Assembly (NCBI GenBank): GCA_012932295.1
Contig: JAAONU010000011.1
Span: 17,072,136-17,136,135 of the forward strand
From: Cyclina sinensis
Taxonomy: Eukaryota > Mollusca > Bivalvia > Venerida > Veneridae
Direction: 5' to 3'
DNA: 64,000 nt
Of the stretch, positions 23,155-35,520 are shown in pieces (the first letter of the stretch is position 1; each line of letters opens with the position of its first letter). The position numbers were made by a program, and so were the translations under genes. Below the pieces are notes generated by a model. The model made no database searches and had not been told where the DNA came from. It saw nothing but the letters and a program-made list of their open reading frames with translations.

Positions 23155-23923
23155 CGAGGGTGCATCAATAAATTCGTAAACTAATTCAATAGCGTCAAAA
23201 CTACTGGTCCGTTTAAAATGAAACTTTAAAAGCTGTGAAAACAGATTATTTCGAGTGATAACATGTGATGAAACGTGGATTCACTTTTTTGAACCGGAAA
23301 AAAAACGTCAGAGTTCTGTCTGGAAGCATCCTTCCTCGCCTTCCCCTACAAAAGCGATAATTTCCAAGTCAGCCGGGAAGGTTATGGCCATTATATTCTG
23401 TGATACATACGGTGTAGTGCTAAACCACTTTGTTCCTCCGAAAACGACAGCCACTGGGAACTATTATGCAACATTACTTAGAACGAAACTCATTGCGGCA
23501 ATAAGGAGAAAGCGCCCACATCTACTTAGGTCCGGATTCATATTACATCACGACAACGCGCCGAGCCATTCAAGCCACGTTGTCATGGATACACTAGAAA
23601 AACTCGACGTCGAACTGTTACCGCACCCACCCTACAGCCCGAACCTAGCCATTTGTGACTTCTGGCTGTTTCCAACTTTAAAAAACAGTTTTCGTGGTAC
23701 GAAATTTGAGTCAAGAGAGTAACTGAGGTATGCCGTGGACAGACAGCTGCGGGAGGTGTCACGTGACGGGCTACAACACGTGTTCGAGTCATGGGTCGAG
23801 AGATGGGACAAGTGCAAATTGTGCATGGGACGTTACTTTGAGAAGGAGTAATCATTTTAGGTACTTGAATTAAATCATTTCCCCGCTATTGAATTAGTTT
23901 ACGAATTTATTGATGCACCCTCG
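23155..23923 (+). mobile_element. Internally deleted mariner-family DNA transposon
   Basis: Perfect 40-bp terminal inverted repeats start CGAGGGTGCATCAATAAATT at 23155 and, on the other strand, at 23923. TA dinucleotides flank both ends (23153-23154, 23924-23925), the expected mariner target duplication. The element is 769 bp, shorter than the usual ~1.3 kb, because sequence between the left TIR and the catalytic domain is missing. Confidence 0.93.
23255..23851 (+). pseudogene. mariner transposase, C-terminal catalytic part, with one in-frame stop
   Basis: The frame carries the mariner catalytic triad: TCDETWI (first Asp), LHHDNAPSH (second) and PNLAICDFWLFP (third), with exactly 34 residues between the last two (DD34D, diagnostic of mariner). 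The N-terminal helix-turn-helix DNA-binding domain (about 120-150 residues) is absent. A TAA at 23720-23722 interrupts the frame after FESRE. The same frame then continues through LRYAVDRQLREVSRDG to a natural TAA at 23849-23851. The protein family cuts and pastes DNA at TA sites. This copy cannot bind its ends and is dead, but its intact TIRs could allow mobilisation in trans. Confidence 0.9.
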
Positions 23924-23967
23924 TAATATTAGGAATCTATACTGTTTTTTACTCCCAGATTTAAATT

Positions 23968-24083
23968 ATGTAGGGTGTTTTGTCCGCTCTGATTAATCCA
24001 TGTAGGGAGTTTTGTCCACTCTGTTAAAAAAGTGTAGGTTTTGTCTATTCTGTTAAAACAGTATAGCGGTTTTTGTCCACTCT
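23968..24083. repeat. Right tandem arm of the GACAAAACCCC foldback element
   Basis: There are four copies of the reverse-complement unit (TAGGG-GTTTTGTCCRCTCT), 34-36 bp apart, at about 23970, 24003, 24035 and 24063. They mirror the arm at 22180-22346. The 1.6 kb between the arms contains the SINE, the mariner and AT-rich sequence. Confidence 0.8.
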
Positions 24084-24109
24084 CCAGAGAATGAGAAAAG
24101 TGGTCTTTG

Positions 24110-25298
24110 TTCACAGGTGGTCTTCGTTCGGGGGACCAGTAATGAATATTTTTTTACTTATTTCAGCATTTGGATATGGTATGAAACATAAAATATACCT
24201 TCATGCTTCAGTCTGAAGGAGTATTATTTAAATGATTGTGTACAAAGGATTCTTTCAAATTTAAAGTTAATATGCTAATAAGTTAATAAAGTCAATAAAA
24301 TTTAAATAACACAATCTGTAAATTCAGTAGTTTCAATTTGTATCCGAAAATAATGCAGCATATGCCAGCATATTCCCGTTAGCTATAACTCTTTTTTAAA
24401 ACATGGGTTTTCTTTTTTGCCGATTGAAACTCGCTAGATAAAAACACGTAAATTACCTTTTCAATTAGTTAATTAATTTTAATTTGTCCGGCATTCAATT
24501 TTATTTAATATTGTCACAAAGAGTTCCTTTCCTTTGACTATTTGTTTATGTATTGAAAAAAAACACCTAATCAATTAATCAAACTGGTGACACAGTTGGA
24601 CACTAATTATATAACATTAAATTTCAATCAAGTATCACTCTTGTTGACAATCAATGTGTAATTTACACCTTTCTATGGTGGGTTTATTTTACGTTAACAA
24701 TTGTCATTGTCATTGTTAACAAAACAAATGTCAGACATATTGGTGACAATGGTTATTGTTCGGGAGATAATAGGCCTTTTGGGAAGTGAAAACACCGTTC
24801 GTTGGTCGCAGGAAACGGGTCTCCGTTATTCAGGAGTCATTATAAAGTAATATTCGTCCAGGGAAAATCAAAATGGTCGTTGTTGACAGGTGGTCGTTAC
24901 TAGCGGGTGTTCGTTAGCAGAAGTTTGACTGTATATATGTACATCATTTTTAATTTAAGAATTTCTTTATTTTATTCCTTTACCTTACCGAATTTCTTGA
25001 ACATTTCATCAATGTCTTAATACAGATGATAAAACATTAATGAAATCACAAAAACTACCAAAACAGCAGAGGACACTGATTTTGTTGAAACAGGCTTGAA
25101 ATTAAGTAATGGGTGTAAACTCTTTAAATGAAAGGGATACCTGGACTACATACCATGGTCCTGGGGCAGGTTTTTTCAAAATTTTCAAACACAGTGCAGA
25201 CCAGGGAGACTTTTCTTATGCTATGTTAAAACAAAAGCATAAAAATGTGCACAGTTGTGCATTACACAATTTCAAACCAGTCCCATGTAAAATCTAAA
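24110..25298. other. AT-rich non-coding DNA
   Basis: No gene supported. A GGTCGTT-rich patch (about 24790-24930, with TGGTCGTTGTTGACAGGTGG) looks like the end of a dispersed repeat, but no second copy is present in the window. Confidence 0.4.
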
Positions 25299-26684
25299 TG
25301 GGTGTTCAGTTAAACACTTGTGTCGCCCTTGGGTACTCTGTTATAAAAACTAAAAAGGTAAACAAGAGCCTGCTAGAAAAGACAGCATGTTACTCCAAAT
25401 ACAACAAGACCTGTCCGCAGACAGCACGCTCCACTTTTCTCAGTGCTGGATATTGAATTATAAGCCAAGTTAAATAAGAGGCCCACGTGAAAAAAATTTG
25501 AGTGGTGGTCGGGCAAGTACCTAGTCATATAAGATAAAAAATATATATATATATAGGGGGAGGATGTGCGGTGGGGGTGTTGGGGGGTCAAAAACCTATG
25601 TATTAAAATAAATCGGGCGGGTGGGACTGGTTGGAGGGAGGGGTTGTTGAGGGTGGATTGGGAGTCAAATAACTATGTATTTAAAAAAATCGAGCCCGGG
25701 GCGGGGACTAGTTGCGGGGGTTGAGGGTGCATGAGGAGTCAAGTACATATGTATTTAAAAAAATCGGACCTCAGGGGAAGGGAGTTACACAAGGAGGGTC
25801 CCCATACGGGGAGGGGGTAGTCAAGTACCTACATATTAAAAAATGAATAAATAATGAAAGAAAAACATGGAGGGTAACGTGGGAGAGGTGGGGGGGGGGT
25901 AAGAGGGGCCCCCATGCAGATGGGGGATAGGATGAGTGGGGGAAATATTTACCCATCTCATGTCAGTTAATATTTTATTTCTAGGCTTAAGAAAATTTTT
26001 TCCTATATAAGTATAAGCAAAATCAAGTGACCCCTGGGTGTGGGGCTAATTTTGACCCCAGGGACATGGGTACCAACAATCTTTGCTTTTGAGAAATGGA
26101 CATTAGCAACAAACTTTTTTTTGAGAAATGGACATTAACAAAAAGGTAAACAAAGAAACTCTAAGTTGAAAAAGGGGCATAACATTGCAAAATAAATCTT
26201 AGGGTTATCTGCCCTTGAGAAATGGTGTTGTCTTAAGCAATACAATAGTACGCATTGGAAAGTTTAGTGAAAAAATATTTAGATGGCAAGATGCTATCAA
26301 GATGTTAAGTTTTCGTGACAAAATCCAAGTACAAAAAAAAGGCATAACTCTGTAACATGTGACCTTGACTTAAAGTTTTTGGCATCTTCATGACCCTGTT
26401 GTAGTAAGCAATACAATTGGAAAGTTTCATGAGGAAGTGTAAAGAAATGGCAAAGTTATTGCCAACGTTAAGTTTTCGCGTCAAAATCCAAGTACAAATG
26501 TGTCTTTAAACTAAACATTTTGGCACCCTCCCGACCCTGTTGTCATAAGCAATACAATTTGAAAGTTTGATGAGGAAATATCAAGAAATGGCAAAGTTAT
26601 AGCCAACGTTAAGTTTTTTTGTGACGGACTGACGGACAAAGCAATATTATGTATCGCCTTTTCTTCGAAAGAGCGACAGAAAAA
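25299..26684. mobile_element. Composite G-rich/tandem repeat element, copy 1
   Basis: It begins TGGGTGTTCAGT...ACACTTGTGTCGCCCTTGGG and ends ...CGCCTTTTCTTCGAAAGAGCGACA, matching both ends of copy 2 at 52569-54170. Near the ends TGTCGCCCTT (25321) is mirrored by AAAGAGCGACA (about 26669-26679), giving short subterminal inverted repeats. The interior has ~110-bp G-rich units ('agtcaagtacctatgtatt', poly-A, G-runs; about 25560-25960), then ~190-bp units with 'ggcataactctgt', 'gcaatacaatttgaaagttt' and 'ggcaaagttatagccaacgtt'. It finishes with GACGGACTGACGGACAAAGC (26623-26642) and a terminal hairpin. There is no coding capacity. The transposon type is unknown. Confidence 0.8.
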
Positions 26685-27244
26685 TAAAATAGTATATACC
26701 TTTTCAAAAGTGTAGTTCCGGATGTCTGTCAAGCAGACAAACTGAATTCAAATTCCCAGGAGAAGTGGCATTGTTTTTTTATCAATGTGTTGCTTACTCT
26801 TTTCTAGCATGCAAAGCAAAATGGAAGAAATTCTTTATAGAAGTTTTATTTCAAATAAATGTATGGAGAACAAGAGGTTTTATTCAGCAAAATGTGTAAA
26901 TATAGACAATATAACTGTTTTCACTCTGAAAAGTTGTTTTGTCAGTCAGTGCAGATTTTAAAGTTATACCACTGCAATTTATTTGCCATCATGTTACAAG
27001 AATTCTACATAAAGACACAATAAATTACAAGTTCATTTCGACTTGGATATACAAGTTCTTCAATACATGAAGATTGAAGTTCAAATTCTTTCACAGGAAA
27101 CAATTTATCATCCTCACATGCAATTCACCATCCTGATAAACAACACTTTTTATCTTAATAAATATTCTGATAGTACTATCTATGATAATGGCAGATCTGC
27201 TTTTTTTTCTTCAGTGGTTTTATAAAATATGATTTCTTCAATAA
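26685..27244. other. AT-rich non-coding DNA
   Basis: No supported feature. Confidence 0.4.
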
Positions 27245-27480
27245 CAGACTTGGGGTAATCAAATACAGTAATTGTTATCCATTGTAATTTATTACTCAAA
27301 TGCAAGTATTCAAGCATATTTGATTGCTGCAGTGAATCTGAATTACATGTAATGCAGTATATTCAAATACAATGCAAATTCTGTATGTACTCATGAATAC
27401 TTCTGATTTCTGTGACAGTACAATACATCATCAATTATGTCACTGGGCCAGGCTTAATGGTCCCAAAGAGTAATCCAGTA

Positions 27481-29075
27481 ATTTGCAATCAATCAATCAA
27501 TCAATCAATCATAGGTATTTTTATAGCGCGACACTTAAAACAGTTATATTTTGTTGCGCTTCACAAGATCATATAATGTCAAAGTCATTTCCACACTTTA
27601 AAACTATATACGCAAAGAGGTGTGCTTTCAGTCTTTTCTGAATGCAATTTCCGATGCAATGCACTTTAAGTCTTTTGGTAGGGCGTTCCACCATTTAGGT
27701 CCCATAACAGAAATAGATCTGTCAGCAAGTCTGGTCCTGCGTCTTGGCACAACAAACTGTGTACAAGTGTCATTAGCAGCTGATCTTAGACTGTATTTTC
27801 TTCTCACACAATTAAACAAAGTTATGAGATACGTTGGAGCTGTTCCATGTATTACTCAGAAAACAATAAGTATCACTTTAAACATAATCCTTGCCTTGAC
27901 TGGTAACCAATGTAGAGATTTTCTGAGATCAGTCCTAGGTTGGTCATACACATTCATTACTACCTGAGCAGCCTGGTTTTGGAGTCTTTGAAGTCCATCT
28001 GTTTGATAAACTGGTATTTCAGCAAAAAGTCCATTACAGAAATCGATGTGGGAATTGACTAAACCATGAACTAGTATTTCCGTTGATTTCTGAGACAGAT
28101 GCTTACGAATGGATTTCAGGTTCTTAAGTTGAGAGTAGGCTATTTGACACTTTTTCCGTATGTGCCTGTCAAAACTGAGGTTGGCATCAAAGCAAACACC
28201 CAAGTCCCTTACATGGTCAACACATTTGACAAAACATCCACCTACATTCACACCGGGTATATCAACCTTTGCTAACTGTTGTGTAGAACCATACAAAATG
28301 ATCTCTGTTTTTGCATTGTTCATTTTCAATTTATACTTTGCCATCCAAGAAGAAATATCATCCAAACAAGCAGATAATTGTTCAAGAACATAAGTTTCAT
28401 TTTCAATGTTTCCAGCTTGAAATTGTAGAGCGACTTTATGATCATCAGCATAACCATGTAACTGAGCCGAGTATTTCTTGACGACTCAATTCATTGCTGC
28501 AATATACAAGGTAAAGATTACTGGGCCAGCACAGGAGCCCTGAGGCACACCAAACATCAGGTTTTCTGGTCTTGATGATTCATTGTTTATGATAACTTTC
28601 ATGGTCCTATCAGTCAAGTATGATTTGATCCACTGTAAAGGAATGTCATCTATGCCAAAGTCATAATGAAGTATATGAAGCGCAATGGGGATGTCGATGG
28701 TGTCTAACGCAGCACTGAGGTCAATCATAACGACTATTGTAATTTGCCCATCATCAACAGCTTTCAACAAATCATCATACATTTTTATCAAAGCAGTTTC
28801 TACTCCATGGTTTTTACGATATGCACTTTGATACGATGGCAAAAGTTTGTTTGTCTCAATATGTTTAGTGATTTGATTCAGGGCAGCTTTTTCCAGTATT
28901 TTAGACAAAAATGATAAATTTGACACTGGTCTATAGTTTTTTAGCTCCAGAGCGAGACCTTTTTTCTTCAAAAGGGGTCTTATCACTGCACTTTTCCAAG
29001 TATGAGGAAAGATGCCAGAAGCAAGTGACCTATTCACAATTTCTGTGACTACAGGTAGAAATAAGAAAATAAAGT
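27481..29075 (-). mobile_element. LINE D: 5'-truncated CR1-like retrotransposon
   Basis: The copy runs from a break inside the reverse transcriptase near 29075 to a 3' end made of (TTGA)n repeats (27481-27510, read on the minus strand). Such short tandem-repeat ends typify CR1-type LINEs. The 3' UTR is short, with 'gcgctataaaaatacc' just before the tail. No target duplication could be defined. Confidence 0.8.
27628..29049 (-). pseudogene. LINE D reverse transcriptase fragment with two in-frame TGA codons
   Basis: A single frame holds RT blocks in order: [63 protein letters not shown] (the usual motif-A DLSAAFDT with Phe changed to Leu), [18 protein letters not shown] and HGYADDHKV. The thumb follows (KTEIILYGS, YTLH-equivalent), then the C-terminus GPKWWNALPKDLK. 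TGA stops at 28486-28488 and 27856-27858 interrupt it without frame change. Both sit where an Arg codon (CGA) is plausible, consistent with CpG decay. The N-terminal endonuclease is missing through 5' truncation. Confidence 0.85.
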
Positions 29076-29123
29076 AACTGTAATGTATTCAATAACAGAC
29101 CCAAGTATTCAACCCCAAGTCTG

Positions 29124-30732
29124 ATATTAAATTTGTTACATTTAGTTAACCTTAACTGCATATTGTTCCTCACCACATTCCCTCATTTTTTGATCCAAAA
29201 ATCTTTGATTAATTCACCACATTCACATGCTATTTAAAATAGGGTTAATTTGGTGACATTATCCTTTTAACTTACTGACTAAAAACATATAAACCTAGCA
29301 GAACAAGTGTTAAAATTACTCTTTAAAGTTACCCTCTACTTTACACATTGTTTGAGCCAGAAAATTAGTAAATAACTTAGGACAGATAAGTATTTGATTT
29401 AAATTCAACTAAGATAGAAAAAGCAACAACAATAACCAAAATAGAACATTACACAAAAACAGATATATTTATATTAAATAATGTAAATGAATCTATTTAT
29501 GTACCTAGTGCTAATGAAAACAATTATTCTATTTTTATTAGTTAAATTACAAAGTCAATTACATTTAAATTTCACCAATTAAATTACAATTACAATAACA
29601 GTCATTTTTCAAAAGTATTTAATATAATTACATAACCAAGCAGTAATGTAATTAATTACATTTCAATTACAAAAGACTACCATTTTCACATGTAGTAAAG
29701 GTTAGAGAAAATGTATACACATGACTGCCTTCAAGTCAACGTCTTCAGATTCATCCATGTATGTTTCTTTGAAAACTGCCATTGAAAAGATAAAATGCTT
29801 TATGCATGTTAAGCTGCATTGTCGGTGACAATATTTGAAATTTTATGTCCAATTTCAAAGGAAGCAATGGCCACTTCATATTCTTGATGATTTTTCCCCT
29901 GTATGCCTGCCTTTTAACCTAGAGCAGGTAAGCATTACAGATTTTAATTGCCACTCCTGAATGAAAAGCCCCATAACTCCTAAAAAAGCTCACATTTGTT
30001 TATTTGTCCACAAATCAGAGGTTAAACATACACTCTGAGCAGATTTTATCTGTAATTTAATATAACTTCTTACTTCTTTACACTTTTCATGAATCAGCTT
30101 AGTTGTTAAGTGTTTTCAACTAGGAACCTGGTACCAAGGATTCGCCTGTTCCATTAGATTTTTGAAATGCTTGCTTTCCATCTGACACTGATATAGGCAT
30201 ATAAAGGATACCAGTGCACCAGTAACCAAGGTTTGGTTGGTGTAGTTTACTGGGGTTAATGATCAAGGTTTGGCATTGATATGATTAAGAATATTTACTG
30301 ATCCCTTTCATACAGTCACTGACTGGTTCTAGGTCTGTTACAACTTTGTCCTTTGCTCGGGCATCTTTTACCAGGACATCTAATTTCACTTGGCATTTGG
30401 CTTTAAAATTTAACACTTATTAGTTTTAATCAACCATATGCATGTACAATAAGTTAAATAACTTTATATATGTAATGAAATAGGAGACATATTCTAGAAA
30501 ATATCTTCTTATAATGAGAATGCGTATCCTAATATAAATTATAAATAAAATAAGTTACCAAACAAATCAGCATCAAAGACTAGAACAGTGGGGATAGCAG
30601 CTTTCAGCTTTTTATTTTAATACCCTCAACATCATAATCATACTAAAATATTATATTTCTCTGGGAAGTCCTCAGATGAGTGTTATCCACAGTTGGTGAT
30701 CTCCTTTGCTATACTCTTTAAATTACAATGTT
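29124..30732. other. AT-rich non-coding DNA with TAATTACAATTAC-type stretches
   Basis: I see no gene. The segment 29540-29690 is rich in 'aattacattt/caattac' palindromic words, as in the interior of hAT-derived MITEs, but I could not find both ends. Confidence 0.4.
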
Positions 30733-31426
30733 AAAGCGACTGACTCACAGATGGGTCGACAATGCAAAAAAGAAAATGTTTATACATCTAGAAATTCTAG
30801 CTGTACATGTAATTGTGAAGAACATATCCAAACTAGGGATGGGTTACTCGTACTTAGGTAATATGAGTACAGGTACTCATTTTTCCAGTACTTACCTTTA
30901 CTCAATACTCATGCAAAATTTCTGTACTTGTACTTATACTTACTCAAGTACTGTCTCTAAAGTACTGTATACTTATAAGCATTTCATAAGTACTGATAAG
31001 TTTATCATTTTTTGCACAACCATTAAGATAAAAAAAATTGATTAAAAAAAAAACATTCAAATGGGACTGATATTGAAAAAGGTGTAAGTGTGAATTCTGA
31101 AAATTGCTTTAACATATGTATATTGCATTTTATTTTGTGCAAAAAATATGGCCTTTTTGACAATATCATTATATAACAGATAATTAATTATGGTCACCAC
31201 TTTGCGACTTTCAGTCACTGAATGATTATATATATGTATATTTTATACATTATGATTTGTAATCACAACAATTCATGAACATTTTAAAATACTCAATAAT
31301 GCTTGTACAAATAGTTGCATGTTGACTTTTGTCAAAATATTTTTCGATTGATCATCTGAAAATTGTCTAAATCTGCAGTGTTTAAACATTCCTTTCTGTC
31401 CGATCATATTGAAGTAAAAGGTATTT

Positions 31427-34313
31427 TTGATGGAGACTGTGCTTGTTGTCTTTTTCGGTAAACATTTGTTACTTGACTTTTGTAAGCAGACAGGTATGCG
31501 CATTTTTAATGGTCGTGTCGGAAGTGATAAGGGAATGAGGCGATATACTTTTGTTGGACATGGAGGCTCTAGTTTAGTTGATTACGTTACTGGTACGCAA
31601 AATCTTTTCAAATTTGTTAAACGTTTTGATGATTCGGAACCGAATATTTTATCGGACCACTGTTTAATCAATTTTGTATTTGAATTTGATAATCCTATTA
31701 ATGTAGAAAGAAGCGATAGCCATGATCATGTTAGTTTTAAATATAAATGGTCAGGTGATTTAAAATCGAACTTTACAGATGAATTGTTGTCAGAAAGATC
31801 TGTACAGAAATTTAACTGTTTAAACGTGCAAATAAATTCTGCTGTTGATGTGCATGATATAAACGTATGTGTAGAAAGTTTGTCAAATATATTGGACGAA
31901 GTTGCGTCCCCTTTATTTAAGAGAAATATCGGTGTTGATAATAAAGAAAATGTAGTATTTTCGGATCAGCCTTGGTTCAATGAAGATTGTCACGAAAAAA
32001 GAATTGTCTTTAATAAAATGTTGAACAGATATAGATTAAATAAAAGCGAAGAAAATAGAATTAGTTTAGTAAATGCCAGATCACAATATAAAATATGCAT
32101 TAGGAAATGTAGATATGATTTTGACAAAGCTGAGTCTTTGAAACTTACACAAGCTAGATTTAAAAACGCAAAACTCTATTGGAATATGTTAAAAGGGACT
32201 GCTGGTGTTATGCAGTCAAATGTACAATTAGACACCTTTGCTCATTATTTAAAGTCTGTGAATAACCCAGATGATCCATTTTATACACCAGATGAAGATG
32301 TAATATATCTTATTGAAAGATATAAAAGGGAAGAATTTAGCATTATGTTTGAGGAATTGAATGCAAAAATAAGTGAACTAGAAATAACAAAAGCTATTAA
32401 ACAGCTCAAAACTGGTAAAAGTGGTGGTCCAGATGCCTTTTTAAATGCATTTCTTATACATGGTAAACAGATGCTCATGCCTTCATTACTTTTATTATTT
32501 AACAAAATTTTTGAGACAGGTTATTTTCCTGAAAGTTGGTCGGAGGGTTTCGTTATTCCGTTACATAAAAAAGGTAGCTTAAATGATGCCAATAATTTCA
32601 GAGGTATAACTTTGTTAAACGTTCTTGGAAAATTGTTTACCCGAATATTAAATAATAGACTGTCAAATTGGGCAGAAGAATACAGTGTTTATATTGAGGC
32701 CCAAGCAGGTTTTAGATCGAATATGGGTACTATAGATAACATTTTTGTGCTACATGGTTTAATAAGTCACATGATTAATAACGGGAAACAACTTTATTGT
32801 GCATTTATCGATTTTACTAAAGCTTTTGATTACATTGTCAGAGACAACCTATGGTTTAAGATGATTAAGCTTGGCATACGTGGTCACATCTTAAACATCA
32901 TGCGTTCAATGTATTCGTCAGTAAAAGCAAGAGTAAAGTTTTGTAATGAACTAAGTGATGAATATGTATGTACACTTGGAGTTCGTCAAGGAGAGTGTTT
33001 ATCTCCCTTTCTTTTTTCCATGTTTATAAATGATTTAGAAGACGATTTTATCAACAGTGATGTACCTGGTATTGATGTTGATATGTTCAAAGTATTTTTG
33101 GTTCTATATGCTGATGATATTGTAGTATTTGCCAATACCAAAGAAGAGTTACAAACAAGTCTAAATATTCTTTCATCCTACTGTGATAGGTGGAAACTTA
33201 GTATAGACCCTACTAAAACAAAGGTAATGATCTTTAGAAGAGGTAGTAGAGTACCTGAAAATTGTAATTTTATGTATATAAAGATTCTGTTATTGAAATT
33301 GTTAGTAAGTTCACATATTTAGGTATAGTATTCACAACTGGAGGGTTTTTTGCAGAAGCACAAAAAAACTATTGCAGGTCAAGCAATGAAAGCTATAATC
33401 CAAATGAATAAATATCTGTATAGATTTATTAATATTTCTGTTGTGCATAGACTAGAGTTATTTGATAAATTGATAAGTCCTATTTTGAATTATGGTAGCG
33501 AAGTATGGGGTTGTGTTACAGGTAACAATATAGAAAGAGTTCATATAAATTTTGCAAACGCATTTTAGGTGTGACTAAAAGCCCTCAAAACGATTTTGTT
33601 TATGGAGAGCTCGGTAAAGTTTCCTTTCAAGCACTTCGACATTATAATATTTTGAAATATTGGATAAAAATTATGCATGCAAAAAGTAACAAATATGTAT
33701 AATATGTGTATAATCTATTGAAAAGTGATTTAGAAAACCAACCTAATAAAACAAATTGGTGCTCCGTAGTTAAGTCTCTATTGTGTTCTTTAGGTTTTCA
33801 TGACACTTGGCTTATGCAAAGTGTTGGAAATATTGATATATTTTTATTTGTGGTAAAACAAAGATTGAGAGATCATTTTGTTCAAAACTGGTCAAGTCGT
33901 TTAGAGGATTCTAGTAGACCGTTATTCTACAGACAAATATCATGTTTTAAACTGCAACCATACCTCAGTTTTGTTAATGTTAAAAATATTATTACGAACT
34001 AGCACGTCTGAGAGTGTCCTCTCATAGATTACATATTGAAACTGGTAGATGGACGAAACCAAATAGTACACCTATAAACGAAAGAATTTGTTATGCATGT
34101 GGTATTTTAGAAGATGAATTTCATTTTATATAATAATGTAATGTATATGCTGAATTGAGAAGAAGTTTTATCCCGTCCTATTTTTGGAGACGCCCAAATA
34201 TGTAAAAATTATTAGAAGTGTTAAGTACAGATAAAGAAAAATTAACTCGTAACCTTGCAAATTTTGTATTTAGTGCTTTTAAGCTTAGGAGGGAAAGAAT
34301 ATATCATTCATAA
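31427..34313 (+). pseudogene. LINE C ORF2 (endonuclease C-terminus, reverse transcriptase), broken after the RT core
   Basis: A 631-codon open frame (31427-33322) holds the end of the endonuclease (DYVTG..., NILSDHCLINFVFEF), the linker (QPWFNEDC, KLYWNMLKG), and RT motifs GYFPESWSEGFVIPLHKKG, NFRGITLLNVLGK, CAFIDFTKAFDYI, GVRQGECLSPFLFSMFINDL and LYADDIVVFA. A frameshift near 33275, more stops (33320, 33566, about 33700) and another frameshift near 34000 break the C-terminal part. That part still shows GSEVWGC, ERICYACG...EDEFHF and RRERIYHS before the TAA at 34311. The apparent start is an artefact of truncation. The RT core itself is uninterrupted, so the copy is fairly young. Confidence 0.87.
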
Positions 34314-35520
34314 TAAGTAATAGTTATGTAGCTTTATAGTTATTTAAAGTTAGTATACGGGTATTGTGTATGTTTCTTGATATGTGTATGTTTGTTGATA
34401 TGTAATTACAGGTATAATTGATCAAATATAAATGTTGAAAGATACATTTACAAGAATTAAAAGTGAAATATTATCCATTTTCTGAATTCCATTTCTTGAC
34501 CCTTTGCTTTCGTACTGACAACGTCAACTTTATCATACATGTTAATGTACTGTATGTTACATCATGTTTTATAAAGCTTTTCAGAATTCAATGGTTATGA
34601 TATACACTATCATCCTTCCTGCTTTATACATTAATTGTATATACATTTTTACAAAGGTTAATGAACTCATTAATGTTTTGTGAGTCACCAAGTTTGTACA
34701 TTTACATACTTTATTGCACGTTGATACCGAATAATGTAGTTAATTCGATTTATACTGCAATGGGTGCGTGGGTGTAAAAGTAATATGTTGATCTTATGTT
34801 TCGTTTCGACAAGATCAAGATATTTTTGTTGTTCAAGTATTCCCTTACTTACTTTTGATGAAATAAAGTTGAAAATTAAGTAGGTGGTGTATTTCATATA
34901 GTATAAGTGCAGTTGCGATTAATTATAGTAGATTAGTAATGGGTTGAGACTATGTGTTTGGATGATTTACTTGTATTGCATGCAATTATCGAATGTCTTT
35001 ATAACTTAGAGCAAGTTTATAAAATAGATATACGGATTTCATATTATATGATGTGAAATTGCACATGGGTATAGTGTTACATTTTACTCGGAATTTACAA
35101 TATATGCCGTACTCAAAATTCAAAATATTTTACATAAGGATTAGAAAAATTGACAAATATGCTATTTCAAATGAAACTCGATACCGTCTTTGTATTTTAA
35201 GTTTAGTATCTTTAACACAATATAATTCAATTTCAGATAAAAATAACCTTAAATAACCACTGTAAATTTTGTCCTTGTAGACATAAATCTATTATTAATT
35301 ACCTAAGCAAGTTTTGTTACATGGGGCTGTTTATTTACAGATGCATTGTTATTATCAGGATATTTTCAACATGTAATTATTTGTAAACCTTCTCAGCTGT
35401 TTTAATTGTTTTGTACATTTATGCTATATACTGTCTCGCCATATATAATGCATTGTATATCCTCATGGGCCATATGGCCTTATGGAATATTGAGAATAAA
35501 CTTATCAAACGTATCAAACT
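31430..35520 (+). mobile_element. LINE C: 5'-truncated non-LTR retrotransposon
   Basis: It starts inside the endonuclease (KHLLLDFCKQTGMRIFNGR) and runs through RT and a C-terminal Cys/His region to a stop at 34311. A long 3' UTR of about 1.2 kb follows, containing CATGGGCCATATGGCCTTAT (35464-35483) and AATAAA (35495-35500). The end is 'cttatcaaacgtatcaaactt', a short repeated tail. RT wording resembles LINE B more than LINE A, suggesting LINEs B and C share a clade. Confidence 0.8.

Larger units (their letters stand above)
27245..29123. mobile_element. hAT-like inverted-repeat element interrupted by LINE D
   Basis: CAGACTTGGGGT (27245-27256) recurs inverted as ACCCCAAGTCTG (29112-29123). 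Both ends begin CAG and are followed by TAAT/TACAGTAAT-rich sequence, as in many hAT-derived non-autonomous elements. The LINE D copy accounts for most of the interior, leaving about 235 bp on the left and 45 bp on the right. An 8-bp target duplication is not evident, so the assignment is tentative. Confidence 0.5.

Noticed and set aside
26511..26732. Minus-strand frame shared with 53997-54179 (FEEKAIH...)
   Set aside because: It lies in the terminal tandem part of the composite element; similarity reflects repeat homology, not protein conservation.
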